Notes: generated from the letters alone by a model not told the origin. Positions 9,292 through 19,294 are shown, counted from the first letter of the stretch. The stretch: 64,000 bases of DNA from Streptomyces chryseus (GCF_014650755.1 NZ_BMVO01000008.1:1-64000); one strand, 5' to 3'. Numbers and translations: made by a program.

Positions 9292-10578
9292 ATGAGATCC
9301 TTGATCCCTGGCGTGCTGCGTGACGAGCCCCAGTTCGCCCGCCTGTTCGTCGGGCAGTCCCTGTCGGTGCTGGGCGACCGTGTGTCGTTCGTGGCTGTGC
9401 CCTTCGCCGTGTTGTCGGTGGGCGGGTCTGTCTCCGACGTCGGGCTGGTGGCGGCCGCGGGGCTCTTGCCCATGCTTCTGTTCACGCTGGTCGGTGGGGT
9501 TTGGGCGGACCGCTTCCGGCGGCACCGCATCATGCTCATCTCCGACCTGGTGCGGTTCGCTGTTCAGACACTCCTCGCCGGGCTGCTTCTGACCGGTGTT
9601 GCCGAAGTTCGACATCTGGTCCTGCTGATGATCGTTTTCGGCGCGGCGGACGCGTTCTTCATGCCCGCTGCCACCGGGCTGATGCCACTTGTCGTCAGGC
9701 CTGACCGACTGCGGGAAGCCAATGCTCTGCGTGGTTTCGTCCAGTCCTCCGGTCTGGTGCTCGGGCCGGCCCTGGCGGGGGGTCTGGTCGCGTGGGTCGG
9801 CCCCGGCGGTGCCCTGGCCTTGGACGCCCTTACCTTCGCGGTCAGTGCCGCGTTCCTGGCCCGACTGAAGCCTCGCGAGACGGCATCCGAGACAGTGCGG
9901 ATCGCTGCTGGGGGGACCTTCCTCAGGGAACTCCGCGAGGGCTGGGCGCAGGTGCGCAGCCGGAGCTGGCTGTGGTCGGGCATGGCTGCGATGGCGGTCT
10001 ACCACGTCGTGGTGCTGCCGTCGGTCTTCGTGCTGGGACCTGTCCTTGCCGAGCGTGAGTGGGGCGGTGCGGCGAGCTGGTCGGTCGTGGTCGCCGCCTT
10101 CGGTATCGGATCCATCGTCGGTGATGTATGCGCCTACCGGCTCAAGGTCGCGCGCCCCATGGCCCTGGCCGCTGCGGCGCTCGCCGTAGCCTCCTGTCAG
10201 GCGATCATCATCGGATCAGGTGCCTCGCTCGCCCTGATCGCGTTCCTCGAAGCAGTCACCGGGGTCGCTGTCTCCCTCTTCTTCGTCCTGTGGGAGACGG
10301 CACTGCAGGCCCACGTGCCCGAAGCGGCCCTGTCCCGCGTGAGTTCCTACGACTACCTGCTGTCCGCAGGACTCATGCCGCTGGGCCTGACGCTGGCCGG
10401 GCCGGTGTCCGAGTCCGTCGGCGTGCGGCCCACTCTGTACGCCATGACGGCTGTCGCGGTCCCCGCCGCACTCGCACTGCTCCGCGTCCCCGCCGTACGG
10501 CGCCTCCCGGCGCACGGCTCGGGGACTCCGCACGGCAGTGGCGGCGTCCGCCCTGCTTCAGAGGCCGGCCTGCCGTGA
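9292..10578 (+). CDS. MFS transporter, MFS_3 / enterobactin-exporter-like
   Basis: 428 residues from the ATG that gives MRSLIPGVLRDEPQFARLFV. It has twelve predicted helices. SVLGDRVSFVAVPFAVL is the opening typical of the MFS_3 group (siderophore and macrolide exporters), and GGVWADRFRRHRIML is motif A. The C-terminal tail is hydrophilic and Gly-rich. There is no biosynthetic gene nearby, so the cargo cannot be guessed. A longer start at 9232 adds residues without family resemblance. Confidence 0.86.
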   Translation: MRSLIPGVLRDEPQFARLFVGQSLSVLGDRVSFVAVPFAVLSVGGSVSDVGLVAAAGLLPMLLFTLVGGVWADRFRRHRIMLISDLVRFAVQTLLAGLLLTGVAEVRHLVLLMIVFGAADAFFMPAATGLMPLVVRPDRLREANALRGFVQSSGLVLGPALAGGLVAWVGPGGALALDALTFAVSAAFLARLKPRETASETVRIAAGGTFLRELREGWAQVRSRSWLWSGMAAMAVYHVVVLPSVFVLGPVLAEREWGGAASWSVVVAAFGIGSIVGDVCAYRLKVARPMALAAAALAVASCQAIIIGSGASLALIAFLEAVTGVAVSLFFVLWETALQAHVPEAALSRVSSYDYLLSAGLMPLGLTLAGPVSESVGVRPTLYAMTAVAVPAALALLRVPAVRRLPAHGSGTPHGSGGVRPASEAGLP

Positions 10579-10704
10579 ATTGGTCACGGAGACGACTGCC
10601 GCCAGGCACCTCGGTGGCGTCACCCCGTAGCAGTCCGCAGACCCGCATCCGCCTCATGGGCAGGGGGCTGAGTCGATCATTCGCACGCCAGTGAGAATGG
10701 CGTC

Positions 10705-11106
10705 ATGAACATCTTCGCCCGCTGGACAGTACTGATCTGTGCCGGATGTGCCGCCCTGCTGTCCAGCTGTACCGCGGACAGCGCTCGCCCCTCTGTCCCA
10801 CCCGGCCCCACGGTCACCTCTACCGTGGCGCCCGATCCCGCAGCCCAACTGGCCGAGCGCTACCGTCAGTCCGGTGGCGAGGAGGATGTGTACGGGATCC
10901 AGCGAAGCTCCGGTCCTGACGGCACACCGCTGCTGACCGTGTGGACGCACAACCCGGATGAGGATGCCGAAATCTTCGATCACCTCAAGGGGTCGATCGC
11001 GGGGTACCTGGAGCGCGAGGAAGGGCTTTCGCTGAGACGGGGCTACCTGATGGACGTCTTCGGCCCGGACGGGGCGCTGCAGCACCGCCTCGACGCCCGG
11101 ACATAG
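10705..11106 (+). CDS. Small secreted lipoprotein, function unknown
   Basis: 133 residues. The type II signal peptide MNIFARWTVLICAGCAALLS ends in a lipobox LLSSC with the acylated Cys at about residue 22, so the mature protein is membrane-anchored outside the cell. The mature part has a Pro/Thr linker and one compact domain (AAQLAERYRQSGGEEDVYGI then LLTVWTHNPDED) that I do not recognise. It converges on the ComB-like gene with a hairpin between. Confidence 0.75.
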   Translation: MNIFARWTVLICAGCAALLSSCTADSARPSVPPGPTVTSTVAPDPAAQLAERYRQSGGEEDVYGIQRSSGPDGTPLLTVWTHNPDEDAEIFDHLKGSIAGYLEREEGLSLRRGYLMDVFGPDGALQHRLDART

Positions 11107-11114
11107 CTCCCGGG

Positions 11115-11129
11115 GGGCGGAGTCCGCCC
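11115..11129. terminator. Hairpin between convergent genes
   Basis: GGGCGGA-G-TCCGCCC, a perfect 7-bp inverted repeat 9 bases after the lipoprotein stop and 38 bases from the end of the convergent ComB-like gene. It could stop transcription from both sides. Confidence 0.45.
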
Positions 11130-11167
11130 TGATCGCATGGGCCCTCCCCCCCAACGCGTCCAAAGGT

Positions 11168-11875
11168 TCAGCAGGTCAGCGGAGACGGGACGGGGCAGTC
11201 AGGCACCGCAACGGGACGGAGCACCGTGAGAGACTCCTCCTGGCGAGCCACCATGGCGAAGGGGAATCTGTCGATCTCCAGGCAGAGATCGACGTCGTCC
11301 GGGTGGTATCCGCTCCGCAGCCCGCCGGCGAGATCGGCCGCGGCACGAGAAGTCCTCGCGCGGTGGAGATACGGGGCCGCCTCGACATCGACTCCGGCCA
11401 TGGATCGACCTATGTATTCAGCGCAGGCCAGGTCCTCGTCGGCCCGGCCCCCCTCGCCGGTGACAACGAACGTCACCGGGCCGGAACCCTCGGCCCGCAG
11501 GAACCGTGCGGTCGGGCCGGCCACCACGAAGCTCGCGCACAGGACCAGCGGCGCGTCCGCGACGGCCAGAGCACCGACGGTCCCTGCCCTCGTCTTCTGC
11601 ACCAGTGTGCGGCCGGCGAAATCGCGAGACCTGAGCAAGCCAGGTGAATTCACCGCGTCGAATCCCGCCGCTGGAGCCCCGTCCTTCAACGCCAGCCAGC
11701 CCGAACGGCTCTCCTTCAAGGCAAGTGCCTCACTCTCCGTCGAGGCCAGGACGATCCTCTCGACGCCACGCGAGAAGGCCCAAGCAGCCACGGTGAAGGC
11801 GCGCATGACGTCGATGACGACAGCGACACGGGGAACTCCGGTCAACTCCGGTATGCCCACGTAATGGTGGTCCAT
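11168..11875 (-). CDS. 2-phosphosulfolactate phosphatase (ComB) family protein
   Basis: 235 residues. [50 protein letters not shown] and [18 protein letters not shown] are the successive conserved blocks of the ComB family: the Asp near the N-terminus and the acidic ADED pair are the metal and substrate ligands. ComB removes phosphate from 2-phosphosulfolactate in coenzyme M synthesis, but actinobacterial homologues stand alone and their true substrate is unclear. No other sulfonate gene is nearby. The start ATG follows GCGTCAGAATGG; upstream extension is not family-like. Confidence 0.8.
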   Translation of the reverse strand: MDHHYVGIPELTGVPRVAVVIDVMRAFTVAAWAFSRGVERIVLASTESEALALKESRSGWLALKDGAPAAGFDAVNSPGLLRSRDFAGRTLVQKTRAGTVGALAVADAPLVLCASFVVAGPTARFLRAEGSGPVTFVVTGEGGRADEDLACAEYIGRSMAGVDVEAAPYLHRARTSRAAADLAGGLRSGYHPDDVDLCLEIDRFPFAMVARQEESLTVLRPVAVPDCPVPSPLTC

Positions 11876-12441
11876 CGCACCATTCTGACGCCTTGGATCA
11901 TCCGAAGGACACGAATGGATCCGACTGCCACCGAGGTGACGGTCGGCGAAGCGGTTCTGGGTGCCGGCCGAATCCCGGACGCCTCGCTGCGCAAGCACGA
12001 ACGCGGGGTCCCGCTGGGCGGGAGGGCCTACCGCGCCCCGCTGCTCGTATGCGACGGCGGAACGGTCCTCGGCTCGGCACCTGCCCGCGGTGGCAGGAAG
12101 GCCGCAATCCGGAGACCCGCCGAGCCGGCCCCGTACGCCGACGAGCCCCTCGCGCAACCGGTGCGGGCCGGCACCGGCGGCCACAGCAGACCCCGTACCG
12201 GGCGGTGGGGCACAAGCACTCCTTTGTCCGTCCTTGCGTCAATGCTCCATGCGGGCGTCGTGTTGGACATCGTGGAGGGTTCTACGCGCGTCGGAATTGG
12301 TATCGGCATATCGGAAAACACCAGTCGCAATACGTGCAGTTGGAGCAATGGCCACAACCTTTACTCAGGGGGCGCAATACGACCCGAGCCAGGAGAGAAT
12401 TCCGGACGCACTGTCCAAATAAAGATCAAGAGGAAAGATCC
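11876..12441 (+). other. Long 5-prime region of the solute-binding protein gene
   Basis: 566 bases without a credible gene. The last 150 bases are distinctly A+T-richer (around 12290-12440) than the surroundings, which suits a promoter and leader for the solute-binding protein, but I could not assign definite -35/-10 boxes. Confidence 0.4.
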
Positions 12442-13722
12442 TTGAGACCAAGAATCATCGGCGCGACCGCCTCGGTGGCCGCGCTCGGACTACTGGGGTC
12501 CCTCGTCACCGCCTGCGGCTCGTCCAGCAGCGGCAGCGGGACGACCTTGCGCCTGGTGGCCGCCGAGTACGGCAACAGTCCGGCGAGCAGCTCGAAGGCG
12601 TACTGGGACAAATTGGCCGACGCCTTCACCGCCGCCCACCCCGGCAAGGAGGTCGAGGTGACGCTCTACCCGTGGGCCGACGTCGACCGCGAGGTGACCC
12701 GCATGGTCGAGGAGGGCAATGCCCCGGACGTGGCCCTGATGGGTGCGTACTCCGACTTCGCCGCGCAGGGCCGCCTCTACGCCGCCAGTGAACTGCTGTC
12801 GGTCAGGGCGGAGGCGAACTTCCTGCCGCCGCTCGCGAAGGCGGGTTCGGTGGGCAACACCCTCTACGGCCTGCCCTTCGTGGCCAGCAGCCGGCTGCTC
12901 TTCTACAACAAGGAGCTGTTCGACAATGCCGCGGCGGAGCCGCCGAAGACCTGGTCCGGCCTGAAGAACGCGGCCGAGACGCTGAAGCAGGAGGGCGTGC
13001 TCTACCCGTACGCCCTGCCGCTCGGCCCCGAGGAGGCGCACGCCGAAGCGCTGATCTGGGAACTGAGCAACGGCGGGGGGTACGCCGACGGCAGCGGGGG
13101 CTACAGCATCGCGTCCGAGCAGAACACGCAGACGTTCCGCTGGCTCAAGGAGAATCTGGTCGCGCCCGGCCTGACCGGCCCGGTTCCGCCGGCCGAGCTC
13201 AACCGGCAGGACGCCTTCGCCGCCTTTTTGCGCGGCGAGGTCGGCATGCTCAACGGCTACCCCTCGCTTCTCCACGAGGCGAGGGCGAAGGGCATGAAAG
13301 TCGGCACCCTGAGCATGCCGGTGGCGAACACGCCGAGAGACGGGCAGACCTTTCCGTCGGCGGGCGTCGCCGACTGGATGATGGCCTTCAAACACGACGA
13401 CAACCGTGAACTGGTGGGCTCTTTCCTGGAATTCGTCTACCAGGACAAGAACCTCAACGATTTCGCCGGGCGCTACCACCTGCTGCCCTCGACGGTGTCC
13501 GCCACCCAAACCTCCAAGGACGCGGCGGCCGACCCCAGCGGCGCCCAGTTCCTGAACGCACTGCGCGGTGCCGAGCTCTACCCGGTCAACGAACCGTCCT
13601 GGCTGCAGGTCAGCAACACCATCAAGCGGAACATCGGCAAGGCCGTCGCGCCGTCCGCCGACCCGAAGGCCGTGCTGGAGGACATCGCCCAGCAGGTCGG
13701 GGACATAACGGAGCAGCCGTAG
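12442..13722 (+). CDS. Extracellular solute-binding lipoprotein, sugar ABC type (family 1)
   Basis: 426 residues from TTG, chosen because AGAGGAAAG sits five bases upstream and the sequence reads straight into a lipoprotein signal (ATASVAALGLLGSLVTACGS; acylated Cys about residue 24). The mature part has the family-1 features: AYWDKLADAFTAAHPGKEVE, a hinge region GNAPDVALMGAYSDFAAQG, LYGLPFVASSRLLFYNKELF and a C-terminal SWLQVSNTIKRNIG. It should capture a sugar for an importer, but no permease or ATPase gene is adjacent, so it is an orphan that must share a transporter or act as a sensor. Confidence 0.88.
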   Translation: MRPRIIGATASVAALGLLGSLVTACGSSSSGSGTTLRLVAAEYGNSPASSSKAYWDKLADAFTAAHPGKEVEVTLYPWADVDREVTRMVEEGNAPDVALMGAYSDFAAQGRLYAASELLSVRAEANFLPPLAKAGSVGNTLYGLPFVASSRLLFYNKELFDNAAAEPPKTWSGLKNAAETLKQEGVLYPYALPLGPEEAHAEALIWELSNGGGYADGSGGYSIASEQNTQTFRWLKENLVAPGLTGPVPPAELNRQDAFAAFLRGEVGMLNGYPSLLHEARAKGMKVGTLSMPVANTPRDGQTFPSAGVADWMMAFKHDDNRELVGSFLEFVYQDKNLNDFAGRYHLLPSTVSATQTSKDAAADPSGAQFLNALRGAELYPVNEPSWLQVSNTIKRNIGKAVAPSADPKAVLEDIAQQVGDITEQP

Positions 13723-13961
13723 CAGGTCACCGGGGCCTTGGGAACGAACTCCTCTCGGGCCGGAAGGGTGCGACCGGAGCCCGTCGCCCGCGAAGTGCCC
13801 ACAAGGTGCGCGGGTCGACGGCCGTCCTCGTGCCGCACCAGAGGGTGAGGAGAAGTACAGCGTGCCATCGCCTCCCAGGAGCTGTTCTCCTGCCCTCCTG
13901 CCGCCTCGTCACATCCCGCGCCCGCGCCAGGCGTGTGACAAGCGCGTCACCCTGCCGGGGG

Positions 13962-14939
13962 TCATCTGTCGGCCGTGCCGCCGGTGAGCAGCAGATCCGC
14001 CAAGGGCGTACGCGCGTGGTGCACCGAACGGCCCGTGCGGGTGGTGGTGAGGAGACCAGCGGCACGTAGCGCCGAGGCGTGGGCGGACGCTGTGGCGTTG
14101 CTGACGCCGATACGGCGGGCCAGGCCCGTGGTCGTACGTGCGTCGTCCAAGGCCCGCAGGAGGGTGAGCCGGGTGCGCCCGAGGACTCCCGCGAGGGGCT
14201 CGTCCGGTGGGCCGGCCCTGTCCGGAGCGGGCGGCAGTCCCCGGCCTGCCGGGTAGGCCAGCGCCGTGGGTCGGTCCGGGTGGTCCTGGATGAGGGGCCC
14301 GCGACGCCAGTGGAAAGTCGGGCGCAGAATCAACCCGCGCCCGCCGAGCCGTACCTCTCGCACACCAGGGAAGTCGGGTAGGGGCCATTCCCAGACTCCG
14401 TCGCGCAGCCGTGACCCCGGTACCAGGTCGGTCAGGGTGGCTCCGATGCCCAGTTCGGCCACGGCAAGGGCATGGCGGGTGAACTCGGTCCGGTGCAGGT
14501 CCTGGAGCAGGGGCCAGACCGGCGCGAGTACCGTCTCGTACGCTGCCCGCTGCGCCCGGTCCAACGTCCGCCAGGCGTCGGCGTCGCCGCCGTGCAGGGC
14601 GCGGATCCACGGCGGGGCGGGCCGTCGCGCGTACACCTGCTCGATCCCGGCCCGCACGAGTTCCGGGTGGGCGGCCCTGATCAGCGCGACCCCCTCGTCC
14701 AGCGTGTCGCCGGCGACGTCGAGGAAGGCGGGGGCCGACCCGTCCGGGACCAGGTCCGCGAGCGGTTCGACCGCGCCCGGCAGGCTCCGCAGCAGTCTGC
14801 TCCGCCAGCGCCCGAACAGCAGCTCCTCGTGCGGGGCGCCGAGCATCATCAGGGCCGCGTGCAGCTCGGGTACGGGCGAGGGCCGCCGCGCGAACCGTAC
14901 CCGGGCGAAATCGTCCGAGGTGAAATGGATCCGGATCAC
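13962..14939 (-). CDS. ArsR-like winged-helix regulator, DUF5937 family
   Basis: 325 residues. The N-terminal two thirds (VIRIHFTSDDFARVRFARRP, then SPVPELHAALMML) is the DUF5937 domain of actinobacterial regulators, and the C-terminus is a winged helix (TTGLARRIGVSNATASAHAS, then ALRAAGLLTTTRTG). The GTG start is preferred over the ATG six bases earlier because GGGAG abuts that ATG but lies six bases from the GTG. It is divergent from the Tat-exported hydrolase 85 bases away and probably represses it. Confidence 0.82.
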   Translation of the reverse strand: MIRIHFTSDDFARVRFARRPSPVPELHAALMMLGAPHEELLFGRWRSRLLRSLPGAVEPLADLVPDGSAPAFLDVAGDTLDEGVALIRAAHPELVRAGIEQVYARRPAPPWIRALHGGDADAWRTLDRAQRAAYETVLAPVWPLLQDLHRTEFTRHALAVAELGIGATLTDLVPGSRLRDGVWEWPLPDFPGVREVRLGGRGLILRPTFHWRRGPLIQDHPDRPTALAYPAGRGLPPAPDRAGPPDEPLAGVLGRTRLTLLRALDDARTTTGLARRIGVSNATASAHASALRAAGLLTTTRTGRSVHHARTPLADLLLTGGTADR

Positions 14940-15023
14940 GCACATCTCCCTGTTCCGCGCAAGCGTTTCGGGCCCAGCCGCAAGCTTCGCCCCGGCGCCG
15001 CGCCCGCCCCCAGGATGCCGTCC

Positions 15024-16175
15024 ATGACCATTTCCTTCTCACCCGGCCGCCGTTCCTTCGCCAAGGGCGCCCTCGCCGGAGCCGCCACCCTGTTCCTCGC
15101 TACGCCCACCCCCGGCTCCGCCTCGGCTTCCGGGCGTTCCGACGCGCCCCTTCTGCGGCTGCCCGCGCCCACCGGCCCGTACCCCGTCCGCGCCCGGGTC
15201 CGCCACCTCGTCGACCGCTCCCGCAACGACCCGTGGGAGCCCGGGATCGGCGTACGCGAGCTCATGGTCACCGTCCTGCGGCCGGCCGTGCCCGGCCGTG
15301 GCTTCCCGCGCTTTCCACACCTCACGCCCGGCGCCGCCGGAGAGTTCGCCGCACTCGCCCCCCTGATCCGTCCGCACCTGCCCGCCGCCGGGGTCGACTG
15401 GGCGGCCACCCTCACCCATGCCCGGGCCGGGGCCCCGGCGCTGCCCGGCCGGCGCCCCGTGCTGCTCTACAGCCCCGGCGGCGGCGACGCCCGCACGATG
15501 GGCAGCTCACTGGCGATCGACCTCGCCTCGTACGGCTGGACCGTCGTCACCGTCGACCACCCCGGGGATGCGAGCGAGGTGGAGTTCCCCGACGAGCGGC
15601 CGGGACGCCAACGGATTCGGACGACCGTGCTGCGCCCGGACCTCGACGCGGCGACCTTCCGCACCATGATCGACACTCGGGTCGCCGACCTCCGCTTCGT
15701 CCTCGACACCCTCGCCTTGGACCGGGTCGGCGTCTACGGGCACTCGGCGGGCGGCACCGCGGCCGCGCAGGCGCTTCACGAGGACCGGCGGATCACCGCC
15801 GCCGTCAACCTGGAGGGGTACCTCGACCAGATGGACGGCGAACTGTTGCCGGTGGCCCGGCACGGAACGGACCGGCCGCTGCTCCTGGCCGGCACCGACG
15901 GCTTCCGCGACGCCCGGCTGGACCGGTCCTGGGCAGCCCTCCTCGCCCACACCGGCCCCGTCACCCGGCGGCAGCTCGACGACACCGCGCACTGGGTCTT
16001 CACCGACTACGCGGCTCTCGTCCCCCAGCTCCACAAGGCCGGCCTGATGACCGCTGCCGGGCGCGCGGCCATGGCCGGCCGGGCAGACCCGCGCGTCACC
16101 GTGCCCGCCGTTCGCGACCTCGTACGGTCGTTCTTCGCCCGGCATCTGCCGTTGCGTGTGCCTCCCTCCCGTTGA
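15024..16175 (+). CDS. Tat-exported alpha/beta hydrolase (lipase / PAF-acetylhydrolase-like)
   Basis: 383 residues. The signal peptide has a twin-arginine motif (GRRSFAKGALAG) and an AXA-like end (GSASAS), so it is exported folded. The nucleophile elbow is GHSAGGTAA (Ser about residue 239), the oxyanion strand is PVLLYSPGGGDARTM, and the C-terminal His sits in DDTAHWVFTDY. The layout fits the PAF-acetylhydrolase/dienelactone-hydrolase-like lipases. The start at 15024 has AGGATG six bases upstream; an ATG nine bases earlier is possible. The divergent DUF5937 regulator is its likely controller. Confidence 0.87.
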   Translation: MTISFSPGRRSFAKGALAGAATLFLATPTPGSASASGRSDAPLLRLPAPTGPYPVRARVRHLVDRSRNDPWEPGIGVRELMVTVLRPAVPGRGFPRFPHLTPGAAGEFAALAPLIRPHLPAAGVDWAATLTHARAGAPALPGRRPVLLYSPGGGDARTMGSSLAIDLASYGWTVVTVDHPGDASEVEFPDERPGRQRIRTTVLRPDLDAATFRTMIDTRVADLRFVLDTLALDRVGVYGHSAGGTAAAQALHEDRRITAAVNLEGYLDQMDGELLPVARHGTDRPLLLAGTDGFRDARLDRSWAALLAHTGPVTRRQLDDTAHWVFTDYAALVPQLHKAGLMTAAGRAAMAGRADPRVTVPAVRDLVRSFFARHLPLRVPPSR

Positions 16176-16380
16176 GGCTTCGCCGTCTGCCGTGGTGACG
16201 CACGCCGGTGAGGTGGGAGCCGAGGTCAGTGTCAGAAGCAGCGGTTGACGTGCGTTGCTGGTCGTCGGCTTGTGCGAGGGCAGGTTGGCTGTAGGGCCGA
16301 GTGCCGGCTAATACCCCTGTGGCGACGGGGTAGTTGGGGCAGAGGAGCGGTAGTCCGTAGCTGTCGAGGAGGTACGTGCT

Positions 16381-16920
16381 GTGGGCGCCTTCAAGGATTG
16401 GCTTGACCGCAGTCTGGCTGGGCAGGCAACCCTGGTCTTCCTGTTGGGCACAGGAATCACCGCCCTGTTCCGCCGCGACGAGCATCCGGTCTACTGGGTT
16501 GCGCAGGGCGGCCTCTACGCCGCCGTCGTCGTTACGGTGCTGGCCGTGCAGCGTCGCAAGGTCGGCCGCGCAGTGGGCACCGACCCGCGCGCACTCGCCG
16601 AGCTCAACCGCAAGATCCGGCATCGTGAGGTGCCGAGCGAGCCCGAGGAGCAGGCGACCATGCGGCGGCTGGTGACCGAACAGCTGCGGCAAATGGAGCG
16701 TGGAGAGCGGTGGCTGCCGTACTGGCTGGGCTTCATGGGCTTGGTCGCGGTGGGGATGCTCGTTCTCGGGGCGGCCACCGGCTCGTTGGGGTTTCCGCTG
16801 GTCTTCACCGTAGGCGTGATCTGCTTCTGTTTCTGGGTTCTGTGGATGCGTCGCCGCTCCGCGGACCACTGTCGCTCCATGCACGCCGCTCTGCATGGCC
16901 AGGAGGAACGAGTGTCGTAG
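16381..16920 (+). CDS. Membrane protein of unknown function
   Basis: 179 residues from a GTG with a strong AGGAGG. It has two pairs of hydrophobic helices (about residues 14-28 and 39-57; about 114-130 and 135-156) flanking a cytoplasmic basic, helical middle (LAELNRKIRHREVPSEPEEQ). The arrangement looks like a small four-helix membrane protein. I do not recognise a family. Confidence 0.75.
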   Translation: MGAFKDWLDRSLAGQATLVFLLGTGITALFRRDEHPVYWVAQGGLYAAVVVTVLAVQRRKVGRAVGTDPRALAELNRKIRHREVPSEPEEQATMRRLVTEQLRQMERGERWLPYWLGFMGLVAVGMLVLGAATGSLGFPLVFTVGVICFCFWVLWMRRRSADHCRSMHAALHGQEERVS

Positions 16921-17121
16921 GTGCGCGACCGCGATGGCCGGCTCCCCTCCGGCCGCCCCGCTCTCGTCGGCGAGCCGCGCTCGCCCGACAACCGAGGCGG
17001 GGCTCATCACCGGATCGAGCCCCCTGCTTCGCATGTCCACACGCAGCATGCTGAACGCCGCACGCAAGATCGAAGCGCGGGGGCTCGCGGGCCTCTCCCG
17101 GTGCGATGACGCCGGCGTGCT

Positions 17122-18273
17122 CTACGTGCTCGGGTCCCGGAAGCGGCCGAATGCCTTCGTGAGGGCGGTCAGCGGTGAGCCGCCCGCCTTGACCGGTCCG
17201 GGCGTGGGCGGACGGGGCACACCGTCGCCGCCGGTCACCTCGGCCAGCGCGGCATGCGCCGCCTCGGCCGCCTCCCGGTAGAGGTCACAGGACTTCGTCA
17301 TGGCATCGAGCTGCTCGGCGTACGTGGCGACCATGGTCCGGGCGTGGACCAGCTCCTCCTCCGGGGTCAGCAGGTGCCAGCCCTGGCGCAGTCGCGTCAG
17401 GGCTCGCTCGGCGTCGTAGGCCAGCGGCCGCGGCAGCGCGGCGAACGTCATGATGGCGTCGAGGAGTTCCGTCGGTTCGGAGCCGTCCAGAAAGACATTG
17501 CGCACGGTGGAGCGCTCCGCGTCATAATCCGGACCTTGCGGCTCCGTGGGCAGGACGACGGCGCCGCCGCGCGGCAGGCGCACGTGCGACTCCCGCTTCA
17601 ACGCGAAGTCGGCGATCTGCGCCTGCTCCGGCGTGGCCCGGTGCTCGACCACCCGGTGCCGAAGGCTCGGCGGCAGGAACGTCGAGACCGGCTGCTGCCC
17701 TCTCGCGTCCGGCGTCATCGCCTCGTGCACCACGACGTGGATGAACCAGCTCGTGCGAGAGCAGTCCCGAAGCCGATGCCGCAGCTCGTCGTCGTCCTTC
17801 GGCAGGTGGTTCGCCGCCCGCAGGCGGACGCCCGGCACCGTGTCGTGGTCCCAGGCGACCCGGTCGCTGTCGGGCCAGAACATGGTGGCGGGCGAGGGCC
17901 ACCGCGGGTCCCATGTCAGCTCTGCCTCGGCGGCGAGGATCCAGGTGGTGCCCTCGTCCTCCTTGCGGCGGGCCTCCGGGTCGTACAGGGTCAGCTGCGC
18001 ACGCACCGTGATGCCATCGGCCACACGCCAACGGGCCTCGAAGAGGCGACGGGCGGACGGGCCGGGGTCGGCGGACTCGTCCCGCGGGTACAGGGCGGTC
18101 GAGCGGGCAGCCTCGACGGGGTCGAGGTCCAGGAAGTCGTCGAGCACACCGGCCGCCTTGAGGGCGGTCAGGTTGCGCCGGACGTCCTGCTCGGGCTCGG
18201 GCCCGAGGTGGCGCCCGCGTCCCAGCCACGCGGTGTCGGGGACGACGGTCGATGAGCTGCTGTTCTTGGCCAT
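17122..18273 (-). CDS. Uncharacterised cytoplasmic protein
   Basis: 383 residues from the ATG giving MAKNSSSSTVVPDTAWLGRG. It is protein-like throughout, with Asp/Trp-rich blocks (AEAELTWDPRWPSPATMFWP), an RLRDCSRTSWFIHVVVHEAM stretch and a C-terminal helix (ARTMVATYAEQLDAMTKSCD) that may form a coiled coil. There is no signal peptide or membrane helix. I do not recognise a family. The gene stands alone. Confidence 0.72.
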   Translation of the reverse strand: MAKNSSSSTVVPDTAWLGRGRHLGPEPEQDVRRNLTALKAAGVLDDFLDLDPVEAARSTALYPRDESADPGPSARRLFEARWRVADGITVRAQLTLYDPEARRKEDEGTTWILAAEAELTWDPRWPSPATMFWPDSDRVAWDHDTVPGVRLRAANHLPKDDDELRHRLRDCSRTSWFIHVVVHEAMTPDARGQQPVSTFLPPSLRHRVVEHRATPEQAQIADFALKRESHVRLPRGGAVVLPTEPQGPDYDAERSTVRNVFLDGSEPTELLDAIMTFAALPRPLAYDAERALTRLRQGWHLLTPEEELVHARTMVATYAEQLDAMTKSCDLYREAAEAAHAALAEVTGGDGVPRPPTPGPVKAGGSPLTALTKAFGRFRDPST

Positions 18274-18535
18274 GGAACCGTTCTGTGGATGATCGGGGCC
18301 CGCCCAGTATGGAGCCAAGGCCGTGATGGGGAACTGAGGGTTCTCGTGCCCGGCGTCCACGGGATGCGAAACGTCCCTTTGTCGCGAAGTCTCGTCCGCG
18401 GCCGGCCTGTGTCGCCGGACCACGGCTGGGTGCCGGGTGGGACCGGGCGGCTCGGTGAGCGTCGCCCGGATGTCGCTGACTGTGTGCATCAGTCCTCACA
18501 CGCTCGCGCGTACGCCCGTTCCCGTGTGGTAGCCC

Positions 18536-18969
18536 ATGCCTCCTGACAGCGCGGAGGACTGTGACCTGCGCGTGGAGTCATGGATATCCACCGGCGGTGA
18601 CATGATCTCGCCCCTCCAGGACCTGCACACGTTCATCTCCGCGCTCATGGGCGGCAAGCTGCGGGCGGCCCCGCTGCTGAGCGAGATGTGCACGCCGCAC
18701 CCCAAGGCCGGTTACGGCCTGGGGGTGATGGTGCAGGACGCGGGCGAGCACGGCGGCCCCGTCATCACCCACAACGGCGGCATGGCGGGCCACGCGGCGC
18801 TGATGTACAGCACGACGGCAGCAAGACCCTGACCGCCGCTGTGAACTACGTCGACGACGCCGCACCGTCCATGGCAGAGGCGTTCCGGAAGGCGACCCAA
18901 AGGCTCGTCAAGCAGGTGTTCTGCAGCGGGCAGGCCGAGGCGGCCGAGCCGACGCACACGACGGGCTGA
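18536..18969 (+). pseudogene. Remnant of a serine hydrolase (class C beta-lactamase / D-Ala-D-Ala carboxypeptidase-like)
   Basis: Only the C-terminal third remains. The first frame runs STGGDMISPLQDLHTFISAL ... YGLGVMVQDAG ... ITHNGGMAGHAALMYS and then stops at 18832. The neighbouring frame carries on with DGSKTLTAAVNYVDDAAPSM ... ATQRLVKQVFC to 18969, so a frameshift lies near 18815-18820. HNGG is the third conserved box of the family. The N-terminal part with the catalytic SxxK is absent, so no activity is expected. Confidence 0.82.
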
Positions 18970-19294
18970 ACACCTCAGCCTCGTGCGCCTTGAAGGTGCA
19001 GCCGGCTGTCGCTGCCGCGCCGGCTGCTGCCGCCGCGCTCGTAGCAGCAGGACGCACCAGTCGCCCCGCCTCGCATGACCATGCTCGGGAAGCCGAGCCC
19101 GGACGCCGATGCGGCACCGACTGCGCCCACCTCACCCCAACCTGCGCGGACCATGAAGCAGCATGCCCATGTGACCCACATCTCTTCGGCTGGGCCGATG
19201 AGCTCGGTCGTCCCTCACGGTCATACAAGCAACGAGATTCCAGTGCCGCGCTCCCGGCCCTCCGAGTGGGCGCGGCAGACGAGGAAGGCACGCC
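18970..19294. other. Intergenic gap, nothing recognised
   Basis: 325 bases between the hydrolase remnant and the DUF998 gene. Apart from the GAGGAAGG ribosome site at its right end I see no feature. Confidence 0.45.
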
